This document shows positions 52,665 to 60,571 of a DNA stretch of 64,000 nucleotides, in pieces. The position numbers and the translations under genes are program-made. Location: positions 27,963 to 91,962 of the forward strand of contig NZ_SSNY01000014.1 of assembly GCF_004801285.1 (NCBI RefSeq), given 5' to 3'. The notes beneath the pieces are model-generated. The model made no database searches. It was not told the DNA's origin and worked only from the letters and a program-made list of their open reading frames with translations. The DNA comes from Ollibium composti (GTDB lineage Bacteria > Pseudomonadota > Alphaproteobacteria > Rhizobiales > Rhizobiaceae). Positions within the stretch are counted from its first letter, which is position 1; each line of letters begins with the position of its first letter.

Positions 52665-53041
52665 GATCGGTTCCTTCCCGGATTTGCCTGTAACTGTCCG
52701 TTCAGTCGGCCATGCACGAACGCACGGCCGGCTCCCCCACCGGTCTCAGTTTTTCAAACTGGTTAGACCAATTGAGCTTTCGATGACCTCTACAGCAATT
52801 TCTCCGGCACGGCAAGGAGTGAGCGCCGATTGTGCATTTCGAGATACAAAATATTGATTTTCAACATATAATATCGATTTATATCACTCCAAAAAGACGA
52901 CGAAACCACAGCGCCGCCTTGACCTCATCGACATATTTGGTCATACCAGAATAAAGGGTGGAGAAAACGCCCCGACCGTTTCGAAGCGAGTAGCCGGACT
53001 TCGCGAAAACGTTATGCTGCGCCGGCACAGGGGAGGACACG
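52665..53041. other. AT-rich divergent control region of the isomerase genes
   Basis: No gene is visible in these 377 bp. They hold the candidate GntR operator (52760-52770) and an unusually AT-rich stretch (about 52835-52900) with two related segments, atattgatttt and atatcgattt. A ribosome-binding site for the rightward gene (GGGGAGG near 53030) completes the region. Confidence 0.6.
52760..52770. promoter_or_regulatory. Candidate FadR-type GntR operator
   Basis: TGGT-TAG-ACCA, extended by AAC on the left and ATT on the right, matches the TGGTnnnACCA core used by several FadR-subfamily regulators such as PdhR, LldR and UxuR. It lies 96 bp upstream of the leftward epimerase gene. The GntR gene at 49817 is the likely partner. 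Confidence 0.55.
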
Positions 53042-54097
53042 ATGCCGACGACGATGAAGGGGCCTGCCATTTTCCTGGCGCAGTTCGCGGGCGACGCAGC
53101 GCCCTTCAACTCGCTGCCGTCGATCGCCAAATGGGCGGCGGGCCTGGGCTACAAGGGCATCCAGATCCCGACCTGGGACGGACGCCTGATCGACCTGGAG
53201 AAGGCGGCGTCCTCCAAGGCCTACTGCGACGAGATCAAGGGCATCTGCAAGGACGCGGGCGTCGAGATCACCGAACTGTCGACGCATCTTCAGGGGCAGC
53301 TGATCGCCGTCCACCCAGCCTATGATGCGCAGATGGACGGCTTCGCCCCGGCCAAGGTGCACAACAATCCGAAGGCCCGGCAGAAATGGGCGGTCGAGCA
53401 GCTCAAGGCCGGCGCCAAGGCATCACGCAATCTCGAGTTGGACGTCACCGTCTCCTTCAGCGGCTCGCTGGCCTTTCCCTATCTCTATCCCTTCCCGCAG
53501 CGTCCGGCCGGCCTGATCGAAGAGGCCTTCAAGGAACTCGCCAAGCGCTGGAAACCGATCCTCGATGTCTACGAGGACTACGGCGTCGACATCGGCTACG
53601 AAATCCACCCCAGCGAGGACGTGTTCGACGGCGCCACCTTCGAGATGTTCCTCGATGCGCTCGGCGGCCACAAGCGCTGCGCCATCAACTACGATCCGTC
53701 GCACTTCCTGCTGCAGCAGATGGATTATCTGGCCTTCATCGACATCTACCACGAGCGGATAAAAGCCTTCCACGTCAAGGACGCCGAGTTCAACCCGGAC
53801 GGCCGCCAGGGCGTCTATTCCGGCTACCAGAGCTGGCTGAACCGCGCCGGCCGCTTCCGTTCGCTGGGCGACGGACAGGTCGATTTCGGCGGCATCTTCT
53901 CCAAGCTCGCACAGTACAATTACGATTCCTGGGCCGTTCTGGAATGGGAATGCTGCCTCAAGCATCCCGAAGACGGCGCGGCCGAGGGCGCGCCCTTCAT
54001 CCAGCATCACATCATCCGCGTGACGGAAAAGGCTTTCGACGACTTCGCCGCCGGCAGGGAAGACAAGAAGCTGCTCAAGGCGATGATGGGCATCTAG
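53042..54097 (+). CDS. Sugar phosphate isomerase/epimerase (351-aa TIM barrel)
   Basis: The protein shows the long form of the family: FNSLPSIAKWAAGLGYKGIQ, QIPTWDGRLIDLEKA, IGYEIHPSEDVFDG (metal Glu and His), CAINYDPSHFLLQQMDYL (Asp and His), IKAFHVKDAEFNPDGRQGVY and SWAVLEWECCLKHPE. This long variant often lies next to Gfo/Idh dehydrogenases, as here (next gene at 54232). The two probably act in turn on one keto-sugar. It may be related to YcjR-like 3-keto-sugar enzymes, by inference. Confidence 0.87.
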   Translation: MPTTMKGPAIFLAQFAGDAAPFNSLPSIAKWAAGLGYKGIQIPTWDGRLIDLEKAASSKAYCDEIKGICKDAGVEITELSTHLQGQLIAVHPAYDAQMDGFAPAKVHNNPKARQKWAVEQLKAGAKASRNLELDVTVSFSGSLAFPYLYPFPQRPAGLIEEAFKELAKRWKPILDVYEDYGVDIGYEIHPSEDVFDGATFEMFLDALGGHKRCAINYDPSHFLLQQMDYLAFIDIYHERIKAFHVKDAEFNPDGRQGVYSGYQSWLNRAGRFRSLGDGQVDFGGIFSKLAQYNYDSWAVLEWECCLKHPEDGAAEGAPFIQHHIIRVTEKAFDDFAAGREDKKLLKAMMGI

Positions 54098-54098
54098 A

Positions 54099-54192
54099 CT
54101 AGGGCAGTAGGGCGGCAAGGCGGTAGGGCACTAGGACCGCCGATCGCCTGTTTTTCCCTTTCACTGCCCTATTGCCATACTGCCTTATTGCC
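54099..54192. repeat. Degenerate 8-bp repeat arms (related to the 9.6-9.9 kb arrays)
   Basis: The left arm (agggcagt, agggcggc, aaggcggt, agggcact; 54101-54134) and the right arm (cactgccct, attgccat, actgcctt, attgcc; about 54162-54192) are diverged copies of the same 8-bp units in opposite orientation. They lie between the isomerase stop and the Gfo/Idh start and could form a hairpin in the mRNA. Confidence 0.75.
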
Positions 54193-54231
54193 TGTGGCCG
54201 CGGATGGCGGCGAGATGTGGAGGAGAAAAAC

Positions 54232-55419
54232 ATGGTCGGCGCATCGAAGGCGGAAGCGGGAGGCGGCCCGATCCGTCTCGGCATGGTGGGCGGCGGACAG
54301 GGCGCCTTCATCGGCGCGGTGCACCGCATCGCCGCGCGTATGGACGGCGAGTTCGAACTGGTGGCCGGCGCCCTGTCGTCGGATGCCGAGCGCGCCATGG
54401 CATCCGCCGCCGAACTCGGCCTCGATCCGGCACGCAGCTACGGCTCCTTCGCCGAAATGGCCAAGGCAGAGGCAAAAAGGCCGGACGGCATCGAGGCGGT
54501 GGCCATCGTCACGCCCAACAACGTCCATTTCCCGGCGGCGAAAGCCTTCCTCGAAGCCGGCATCCACGTCATTTGCGACAAGCCGCTGACGTCCAATCTG
54601 GCCGACGCGAAGAAGCTGGCGGCACTGGTCGCCAGGACCGGCAAGGTCTTCGTGCTCACCCACAACTACACCGGCTATCCGATGGTGCGGCAGGCGCGCG
54701 AGATGGTCGCCAAGGGCCAGTTGGGCGACATCCGCGTCGTGCAGGCCGAGTACCCGCAGGACTGGCTGACCGAAGCCGTCGAGGCCACCGGGCAGAAGCA
54801 GGCGTCCTGGCGGGTCGATCCCAAGCAGTCCGGCGTCGGCGGCGCGCTGGGCGACATCGGTACCCACGCCTATAACCTCGCCCGTTTCGTCTCAGGGCTG
54901 GAACTGGATCAGCTTGCGGCCGACATCGACGCCTTCGTGCCCGGCCGCGTGCTGGACGACAACGCCAACGTCATGCTGCGCTTCAAGGCGAAGGGAAAGG
55001 CGCCGGGCGCCAAGGGCATGATCTGGGCGAGCCAGGTGGCGCCGGGCAACGAAAACGGCCTGAAGCTGCGCATCTACGGCACCAAGGGCGGGCTGGAGTG
55101 GACGCAGGCCGACCCGAACTACCTCTGGTACACGCCCTTCGGTCAGCCCAAACAGTTGCTCACCCGCGCCGGCGCCGGCGCCATGCCGGTTGCGGGCCGC
55201 GTCAGCCGCGTGCCGTCCGGCCATCCGGAAGGCTATCTGGAAGGCTTCGCCAACATCTACCAGGAAGCCGCCCGCGCCATCCGGGCGGCACGCCGCAAGG
55301 GCGGCAAGCCCGGCAAGGACGTAGTCTACCCGACCGTTGAGGACGGCGTCGAGGGCGTCGCCTTCGTCGAGGCCTGCGTGAAGTCGTCGAAGAAGAACGG
55401 CGCCTGGACGAAGCTGTAG
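54232..55419 (+). CDS. Gfo/Idh/MocA-family oxidoreductase
   Basis: The 395-residue protein starts at ATG 54232 with GGAGGAG upstream. The nucleotide-binding domain shows IRLGMVGGGQGAFIGAVHRI, VAIVTPNNVHFPAAKAFLEA and HVICDKPLTSNLADAKKLA (active-site DKP lysine). The C-terminal domain shows GGALGDIGTHAYNLARFVSG with the catalytic Asp and His. GKMI-type strands and YPTVEDGVEGVAFVEA follow. It is co-directional with the isomerases on both sides, and the three genes probably form one operon. Confidence 0.92.
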   Translation: MVGASKAEAGGGPIRLGMVGGGQGAFIGAVHRIAARMDGEFELVAGALSSDAERAMASAAELGLDPARSYGSFAEMAKAEAKRPDGIEAVAIVTPNNVHFPAAKAFLEAGIHVICDKPLTSNLADAKKLAALVARTGKVFVLTHNYTGYPMVRQAREMVAKGQLGDIRVVQAEYPQDWLTEAVEATGQKQASWRVDPKQSGVGGALGDIGTHAYNLARFVSGLELDQLAADIDAFVPGRVLDDNANVMLRFKAKGKAPGAKGMIWASQVAPGNENGLKLRIYGTKGGLEWTQADPNYLWYTPFGQPKQLLTRAGAGAMPVAGRVSRVPSGHPEGYLEGFANIYQEAARAIRAARRKGGKPGKDVVYPTVEDGVEGVAFVEACVKSSKKNGAWTKL

Positions 55420-55455
55420 GTCCATCGAAGAGAAGAACAGGATCAGGGGGCGCCA

Positions 55456-56307
55456 ATGAAAATCGGCATGTGCATGTTCCTGTGGACCACCAATGTCACG
55501 AAGAAGCACGAGCCGCTTCTAAAGGACATCAAGGCGGCTGGTTTCGACGGCGTCGAGATCCCGATCTTCGAGGGCACGCCGGACGACTATGCGCGGCTGG
55601 GCGAAATGCTCGACCGCATCGGACTCCAGCGCACCGCAGTCTCGGCCATGGGCGATCCGGCGATGAATCTGATCTCTTCCGATCCCGCCACGCGCAAGGC
55701 CGGCATCGCCTTCATGAAGAACGCCATCGATTGCGCGGCGGCACTCGGGGCGCATACGCTCTCCGGCCCGCTGCATTCGACGCTGGGCCTGTTTTCCGGC
55801 GCCGGCCCGACGGCGGCGGAATTCAAGCGCTCGCTCTCCTCCCAGCGTGCCATTGGCGACCACGCCGGCAAGAAGGGCGTCACCATCGGGCTGGAGGCGC
55901 TGAACCGCTTCGAATGCTACCTGTTCAACACCATGGACGCGCTTTGCGCGCATATCGACGAGGTCGACCGGCCGCATATCCGCGCCATGTACGACACCTT
56001 CCACGCCAATATCGAGGAAGCCGACCCGATCGGCGCCTATACGCGCAACAGGAAGAACATCGTCCACGTCCATATTTCCGAGAACGACCGCGGCGTCCCC
56101 GGCCGCGGCAATATCCCATGGAAGGAAACCTTCGCGGCGATCCGCAAGAGCGGCTACGACGACTGGCTGACCATCGAGGCCTTCGGCCGAGGCCTGAAGG
56201 ATCTTGCCGCCGCCACGAAGGTCTGGCGCGATTTCTCCGAAGGACCGGAAGCCGTCTACCGCGACGGCTGCAAGCACATCAGGAACGGCTGGAAGAAGGC
56301 TGCCTGA
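55456..56307 (+). CDS. D-tagatose/D-psicose 3-epimerase-like TIM-barrel enzyme
   Basis: The 283-residue protein carries the ketose 3-epimerase signature. GAHTLSGPLHSTLG is followed by VTIGLEALNRFECYLFNTMD (metal Glu), IRAMYDTFHANIEE (Asp), IVHVHISENDRGVPGRGNIP (His) and WLTIEAFGRG (Glu). The ENDRGVPGRG stretch is close to that of D-psicose 3-epimerases as I recall them. It lies 36 bp after the Gfo/Idh gene and converges with uxaA. The real substrate may be a keto-sugar other than psicose. Confidence 0.88.
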   Translation: MKIGMCMFLWTTNVTKKHEPLLKDIKAAGFDGVEIPIFEGTPDDYARLGEMLDRIGLQRTAVSAMGDPAMNLISSDPATRKAGIAFMKNAIDCAAALGAHTLSGPLHSTLGLFSGAGPTAAEFKRSLSSQRAIGDHAGKKGVTIGLEALNRFECYLFNTMDALCAHIDEVDRPHIRAMYDTFHANIEEADPIGAYTRNRKNIVHVHISENDRGVPGRGNIPWKETFAAIRKSGYDDWLTIEAFGRGLKDLAAATKVWRDFSEGPEAVYRDGCKHIRNGWKKAA

Positions 56308-56331
56308 ACCGGCCGGCTGGCCGTCCCACTC

Positions 56332-57903
56332 TCAGAGCGTCGCGCCGAGATGCCACGGCACGAATTCGTTGTCGCCGTAGCCGAACAATTCGCTCTTGGT
56401 CTTGCGGCCCGAGGCCGTCTCGACGATCAGCTCGAAGATTTCGCGGCCCATCTCGGCGATGCTCCTGTCGCCCGAGGCGATGACGCCGCAATTGACGTCC
56501 ATGTCCTCTTCCATGGCGTTGTAGAGCGCCGTGTTGGTCGCGACCTTGATCGACGGCGTCGGCCGGCAGCCGAAGCAGGAGCCCCGTCCGGTGGTGAAGA
56601 CGATGACGTTTGCGCCGCCCGCCACCTGGCCGGTGGCCGAGACGGGGTCGTAGCCGGGTGTGTCCATGAACACCAGTCCATGGCCGGTGACCTTCTCGGC
56701 ATAGTTGAAGACGCCGTTGAGCGGCGTCTGCCCGCCCTTGGCGACCGCCCCCAGCGACTTTTCCAGAATGGTCGTCAGCCCGCCGCGCTTGTTGCCGGGC
56801 GAAGGATTGTTGTCGATGGAAGCGCCGTGCCTGGCCGTGTGGTCCTCCCACCACTTGATCAACCCGTCGAGCTTGCCGGCGATCTCCGGTGTCGCCGCAC
56901 GGGCACCGAGCAGGTGCTCGGCACCGTAGATTTCGGTGGTCTCCGACAGGATGCCGACGCCGCCGACGTCGGCCAAAATATCCACGGCGACGCCCAGCGC
57001 CGGATTGGCTGTGATGCCCGACATGCCGTCGGAGCCGCCGCATTGCAGGCCGACGACGATCTCCGAAACCGGGATCGGCTCACGCTTCAGGCCGCCCACC
57101 TCCTCGGCGATCTCGGCCAGCACGCCCATAGCCTTCTCCACCGATTTGCGCGATCCGCCGGCCTCCTGGATGTTGAAGTGCCGCTTGCCGGCAGCCACGC
57201 CCTTCTGGCCGTAGAGCGTCAGCTGATTGACCTCACAGCCGAGGCCGACCATCAGCACGCCGCCGAAATTGGGATGGCGGGCATAGCCGGCCAGCGTTCG
57301 GTGCAGCACCATCATGCCGTCGCCGGTCGCGCTCATGCCGCAGCCCTGACCATGGACGATGGGCACGAACTCGTCGATGCCGGGATGGTTCGGCAGGAGC
57401 CGGCGGTTGGCCTCGTCGGCGATGGCGTGGCAGACGGTGGCCGAACAGTTCACGCTGGCGATGATACCGATGAAGTTGCGCGTGCCGGCGCGCCCGTCGG
57501 CGCGGCGATAGCCCATGAAGGTACGGGCCTTGTCGGTCTCGGTGGCATGCGCGGCCTCGCCGGGCGGCACCACCGGAAGGCGGCCGGATTCGAAGGCCAG
57601 GTTGTGCGAATGCACATGCTCGCCGGCCGCGATGTCGCGGGTCGCGCGGCCGATCGCCTGCGCATACTTGACGACGGCCTCACCCGTCGCGATAGGCTTG
57701 ATCGCCACCTTGTGACCAGGCTCGATCGGCTGGCTCGCCGCAGCGCCACCCGGCAGGACGGCGCCCGCCTCCACCTTGCCGTTGGCGACGGCGACATTGT
57801 CCGCGGGAGACAAAAGAATGGTGCTGGCGGCTGGCAAGGCATTGATCCTGAAGGGTTCGGGATGATGATCCTGAATGCGGCCGGTTGACTGCAGCCGCTT
57901 CAC
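56332..57903 (-). CDS. uxaA: Altronate dehydratase family protein (UxaA-like)
   Basis: The 523-residue protein has the N-terminal SAF domain (HKVAIKPIATGEAVVKYAQA, AAGEHVHSHNLAFESGR). The core follows (GYRRADGRAGTRNFIGIIAS, VPIVHGQGCGMSATGDGMMV, VVGLQCGGSDGMSGITANPA, FTTGRGSCFGCRPTPSIKVA). The conserved cysteines are typical of UxaA/GarD-type dehydratases that need iron. It removes water from altronate or a related aldonic acid to give a 2-keto-3-deoxy acid. It is divergent from the double-winged-helix GntR gene. Confidence 0.92.
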   Translation of the reverse strand: MKRLQSTGRIQDHHPEPFRINALPAASTILLSPADNVAVANGKVEAGAVLPGGAAASQPIEPGHKVAIKPIATGEAVVKYAQAIGRATRDIAAGEHVHSHNLAFESGRLPVVPPGEAAHATETDKARTFMGYRRADGRAGTRNFIGIIASVNCSATVCHAIADEANRRLLPNHPGIDEFVPIVHGQGCGMSATGDGMMVLHRTLAGYARHPNFGGVLMVGLGCEVNQLTLYGQKGVAAGKRHFNIQEAGGSRKSVEKAMGVLAEIAEEVGGLKREPIPVSEIVVGLQCGGSDGMSGITANPALGVAVDILADVGGVGILSETTEIYGAEHLLGARAATPEIAGKLDGLIKWWEDHTARHGASIDNNPSPGNKRGGLTTILEKSLGAVAKGGQTPLNGVFNYAEKVTGHGLVFMDTPGYDPVSATGQVAGGANVIVFTTGRGSCFGCRPTPSIKVATNTALYNAMEEDMDVNCGVIASGDRSIAEMGREIFELIVETASGRKTKSELFGYGDNEFVPWHLGATL

Positions 57904-57907
57904 GATT

Positions 57908-57933
57908 ATTGTCTTTTATCTGGAAAAAACAAT
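57908..57933. promoter_or_regulatory. Candidate operator between uxaA and its GntR regulator
   Basis: ATTGTCTTTT (57908-57917) and AAAAAACAAT (57924-57933) are inverted arms matching at 9 of 10 positions, around a 6-bp spacer. It lies within 30 bp of the uxaA start and about 67 bp before the regulator start, the place expected for an autoregulated repressor. Confidence 0.5.
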
Positions 57934-57999
57934 TTTGCGTCAACTCATTTCTTGGGTCATTCGATCGATGGCAGGGCTGCGGTTCCGGAGGCGCTAGGG

Positions 58000-58911
58000 A
58001 TGGCCAAGGGCAACAACGTCTACAAGGACGCCTACAACCGCTGCCTCGGCCTGCTCGAAGCCGCCGGCAGCCTTCCTTCCGAACCCGAACTGGGCGCGAC
58101 GCTGGGCGTCAGCCGCACCACGGTCCGCTCGGTTCTGGCGCGCATGGCCGAAACCGGGCTGATCGCCTGGAACAAGCGCGACAAGAAGGCGCTGCGCAAG
58201 CCGTGCCCGGACGACTTCTTTCCGGTGGCGGAGACCGACTCGCCTTCCGAGATCATCGAACGCTCCTTCGTGCGCCGCCTACTCGGCGCCGGCGCCGAAG
58301 CCGGAACGCAGATCAACGAACTGGAACTGGCGCGCGAGCTCGGCGTCGGCACCACGAGCGTGCGCGAATTTCTGATCCGCTTCAGCCGCTTCGGACTGAT
58401 CGAGAAGCGCCGGAACAGCCACTGGGTGCTCAAGGGTTTCACCCGCGACTTCGCGCTGGAGCTGACGGAAATCCGCGAGATGTTCGAACTGCGTTCGGCC
58501 GCCGCCTTCGCCGCCTTGCCGCAGGACGATCCGGCATGGGCCGAACTCGACAGGCTGGAAAGCGAACACCACGCGCTTGCCCGCGCCATCGCCACCCGCT
58601 TCAACGAATTCTCCGAGCTGGACGAGCGCTTCCACCGGCTCATCCACCGCGCTTCGCTGAACCGCTTCATCGTCGACTTCTACGACGTCATCGCCATGAT
58701 CTTTCACTACCACTACCAATGGAACAAGGCCGACGAGCGCCAGCGCAACGAGACCGCCTTGCAGGAACATCTCGCCTACATCGCGGCCCTCAGGTCTCGC
58801 GACCCGGCCAAGGTCGACGCTGCCTGCCGCCGGCACCTGAATTCGGCGCGCCAGACGCTGCTGATCTCCATGCCCGAGACGGCCGGCGATGCGGAAATTC
58901 CCGCAGAATAA
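58000..58911 (+). CDS. GntR-family regulator with two winged-helix domains
   Basis: The 303-residue protein starts at ATG 58000 after GGAGG. It has a first winged helix (about 10-70: SEPELGATLGVSRTTVRSVL, MAETGLIAWNKRD) and a second complete one (about 85-150: INELELARELGVGTTSVREF, FSRFGLIEKRRNSHWVL). An FCD ligand domain follows (LTEIREMFELRSAAAFAAL, DERFHRLIHRASLNRFIVD). Most GntR proteins have only one DNA-binding domain. It probably controls the divergent uxaA gene. Confidence 0.88.
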   Translation: MAKGNNVYKDAYNRCLGLLEAAGSLPSEPELGATLGVSRTTVRSVLARMAETGLIAWNKRDKKALRKPCPDDFFPVAETDSPSEIIERSFVRRLLGAGAEAGTQINELELARELGVGTTSVREFLIRFSRFGLIEKRRNSHWVLKGFTRDFALELTEIREMFELRSAAAFAALPQDDPAWAELDRLESEHHALARAIATRFNEFSELDERFHRLIHRASLNRFIVDFYDVIAMIFHYHYQWNKADERQRNETALQEHLAYIAALRSRDPAKVDAACRRHLNSARQTLLISMPETAGDAEIPAE

Positions 58912-59064
58912 TACGGCTTGCATGCGCTGGAACAAACTTCCGGCAACCGGGATCGTGTAGACAGGATCCGGACAGTGCCCGCGCAGGATGCCGCAGCCGC
59001 CTTTTGGCGATTTCGCGGCACGCATCGGCGTGATAGGTCTTGGACAAGGAAGCGGGAGACGAAC

Positions 59065-59448
59065 GTGACCGCGATGAGGCGCAGACGATTGAGCATGACG
59101 GTGGCGTTCGTCGCTGCCTATGTGCTCGTCCTGCAATCGTTGCTCGCAACCTTCGCGCTTGGCGCCGACAGTGCCGCCGCACAGCTCGATGCCTTCGGCA
59201 ACGTCATCTGCACCCATGCCGGCGCGGCCGAACAGCCTTCGGGCGATCCGCAAAACCACCAGCCGTCCTGCTGCACGCTTGGCTGTGCCCTGTCGTCGCT
59301 GGGCTTGGGTGCGCCGCCCGACACCGCCGTCGCGCTGGAAACGGCTTTTGCCGAAACGGCCGTCGTTACTCCGGCGACAGTGGAGCGGCCTCTTTTCAGC
59401 CGCCACCGCTGGCAGGCCAATCCGCGCGCGCCACCGCTTCTCGCCTGA
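59065..59448 (+). CDS. DUF2946-type exported protein of the copper operon
   Basis: The 127-residue protein starts at GTG 59065 with GGGAG six bases upstream (ATG 59074 is an alternative). A hydrophobic N-terminus (SMTVAFVAAYVLVLQSLLAT) acts as signal or anchor. The mature part carries ICTHAGAAE and QPSCCTLGCALSS, a Cys/His-rich segment typical of DUF2946 proteins found beside copper genes. It leads the operon with PCuAC, YcnI and CopC-CopD genes. Metal binding is likely but unproven. Confidence 0.78.
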   Translation: MTAMRRRRLSMTVAFVAAYVLVLQSLLATFALGADSAAAQLDAFGNVICTHAGAAEQPSGDPQNHQPSCCTLGCALSSLGLGAPPDTAVALETAFAETAVVTPATVERPLFSRHRWQANPRAPPLLA

Positions 59449-59546
59449 GCGCGCATCCGCGCCGGAACATCTTCCCGTCAATCTCATCCAAATCATCAGT
59501 CGCCGTGGCCGCAGGCCCGGCACGGCATCGACCTCATGGAGACCCC

Positions 59547-60050
59547 ATGTCGAACTTCCATATCTTCCGGCCGACCGGCCGAACCGCCGCAGCTGCCCTG
59601 GTCGCTGCCCTCCTCGTCTGCGGCCCTGCCCTGGCGCACGAATTCAAGCTGGGCGATCTCGAGATCGGCCATCCCTGGTCGCGCGCAACGCCACCCGGCG
59701 CCAAGGTGGCCGGCGGCTATTTCACCGTCACCAACCACGGCGGCGCAGCCGACCGGCTGGTGTCCGTCACCTCCGACATCTCGGCCAAGGCCGAGGTGCA
59801 TGAAATGGCCGTCAAGGACGGCGTCATGACCATGCGCCCGGTCGAAGGCGGGCTGGAAATCCCCGCCGGTGGCAAGCTGGAGCTGAAGCCCAACGGCTAT
59901 CACCTGATGCTGATGGGCCTGAAACGCCCGGCCAAGGAAGGCGAAAGCTTTCCCGCCACGCTGACGTTCGAGAAGGCCGGCAGTGTCACGGTCGAGTTCC
60001 AGGTCGAAGGCATGAATGCCGGCGGCGGCATGGAGATGGACCATGACTAA
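59547..60050 (+). CDS. Periplasmic copper chaperone PCu(A)C
   Basis: The 167-residue protein has a signal peptide (AAAALVAALLVCGPALA, mature start HEFKLGDLEIGHPWSRATPP). The PCuAC copper-binding pattern is HEM in AEVHEMAVKDGVMTMRPVE followed by HLM in NGYHLMLMGL. The tail NAGGGMEMDHD adds Met and His ligands. It delivers Cu(I), for example to cytochrome oxidase. Its stop lies inside the start region of the YcnI gene (8-bp overlap), so they are coupled. Confidence 0.93.
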   Translation: MSNFHIFRPTGRTAAAALVAALLVCGPALAHEFKLGDLEIGHPWSRATPPGAKVAGGYFTVTNHGGAADRLVSVTSDISAKAEVHEMAVKDGVMTMRPVEGGLEIPAGGKLELKPNGYHLMLMGLKRPAKEGESFPATLTFEKAGSVTVEFQVEGMNAGGGMEMDHD

Positions 60051-60567
60051 GCATCGCCTCCTCACCTGCGCCACGGCACTGTTCCTCACCACCGGCACGG
60101 CGCTCGCCCATGTCACGCTCGAAACCGGGGAAGCGGCCGTCGGTTCCACATATAAGGCGGTGCTGCGCGTGCCGCACGGATGCGAAGGCAAGGCCACGAC
60201 TGCCGTGCGCGTGAAACTGCCGGAAGGCTTCATCGCCGCCAAGCCGATGCCCAAAGCCGGGTGGGAGCTGAGGACGGTGAAGGGCAAATACGCCAAGAGC
60301 TACGAGCTGTGGGGCGAGAAGGTCACCGAGGGCGTGCAGGAAGTCGACTGGACCGGCGGCAACCTGCCGGACGCCTACTATGACGAGTTCGTCCTGCGCG
60401 GCACCTTCGCGGGCGATCTCGTTGCCGGCGAAACGGCCTACTTCCCGGTGGTGCAGGAATGCGAAGGCGGCACGGTCGAACGCTGGATCCAGATCCCGCA
60501 GGCAGGCCAGAGCGAGGACGACCTCGAAACGCCGGCGCCGGGCGTCAAGCTGCTGCCGAAGAAGTGA
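60043..60567 (+). CDS. YcnI-family copper-binding protein (DUF1775)
   Basis: The 174-residue protein has a signal peptide ending ALA. The mature protein starts at histidine (HVTLETGEAAVGSTYKAVLR), the expected mono-histidine copper site of YcnI proteins. Further family marks are VPHGCEGKATTAVRVKLPEG, KAGWELRTVKGKYAKSYELW and WTGGNLPDAYYDEFVLRG. Unlike Bacillus YcnI, no C-terminal membrane helix is present. It lies between PCuAC and CopC-CopD genes. Confidence 0.92.
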   Translation: MTKHRLLTCATALFLTTGTALAHVTLETGEAAVGSTYKAVLRVPHGCEGKATTAVRVKLPEGFIAAKPMPKAGWELRTVKGKYAKSYELWGEKVTEGVQEVDWTGGNLPDAYYDEFVLRGTFAGDLVAGETAYFPVVQECEGGTVERWIQIPQAGQSEDDLETPAPGVKLLPKK

Positions 60568-60571
60568 GCGC

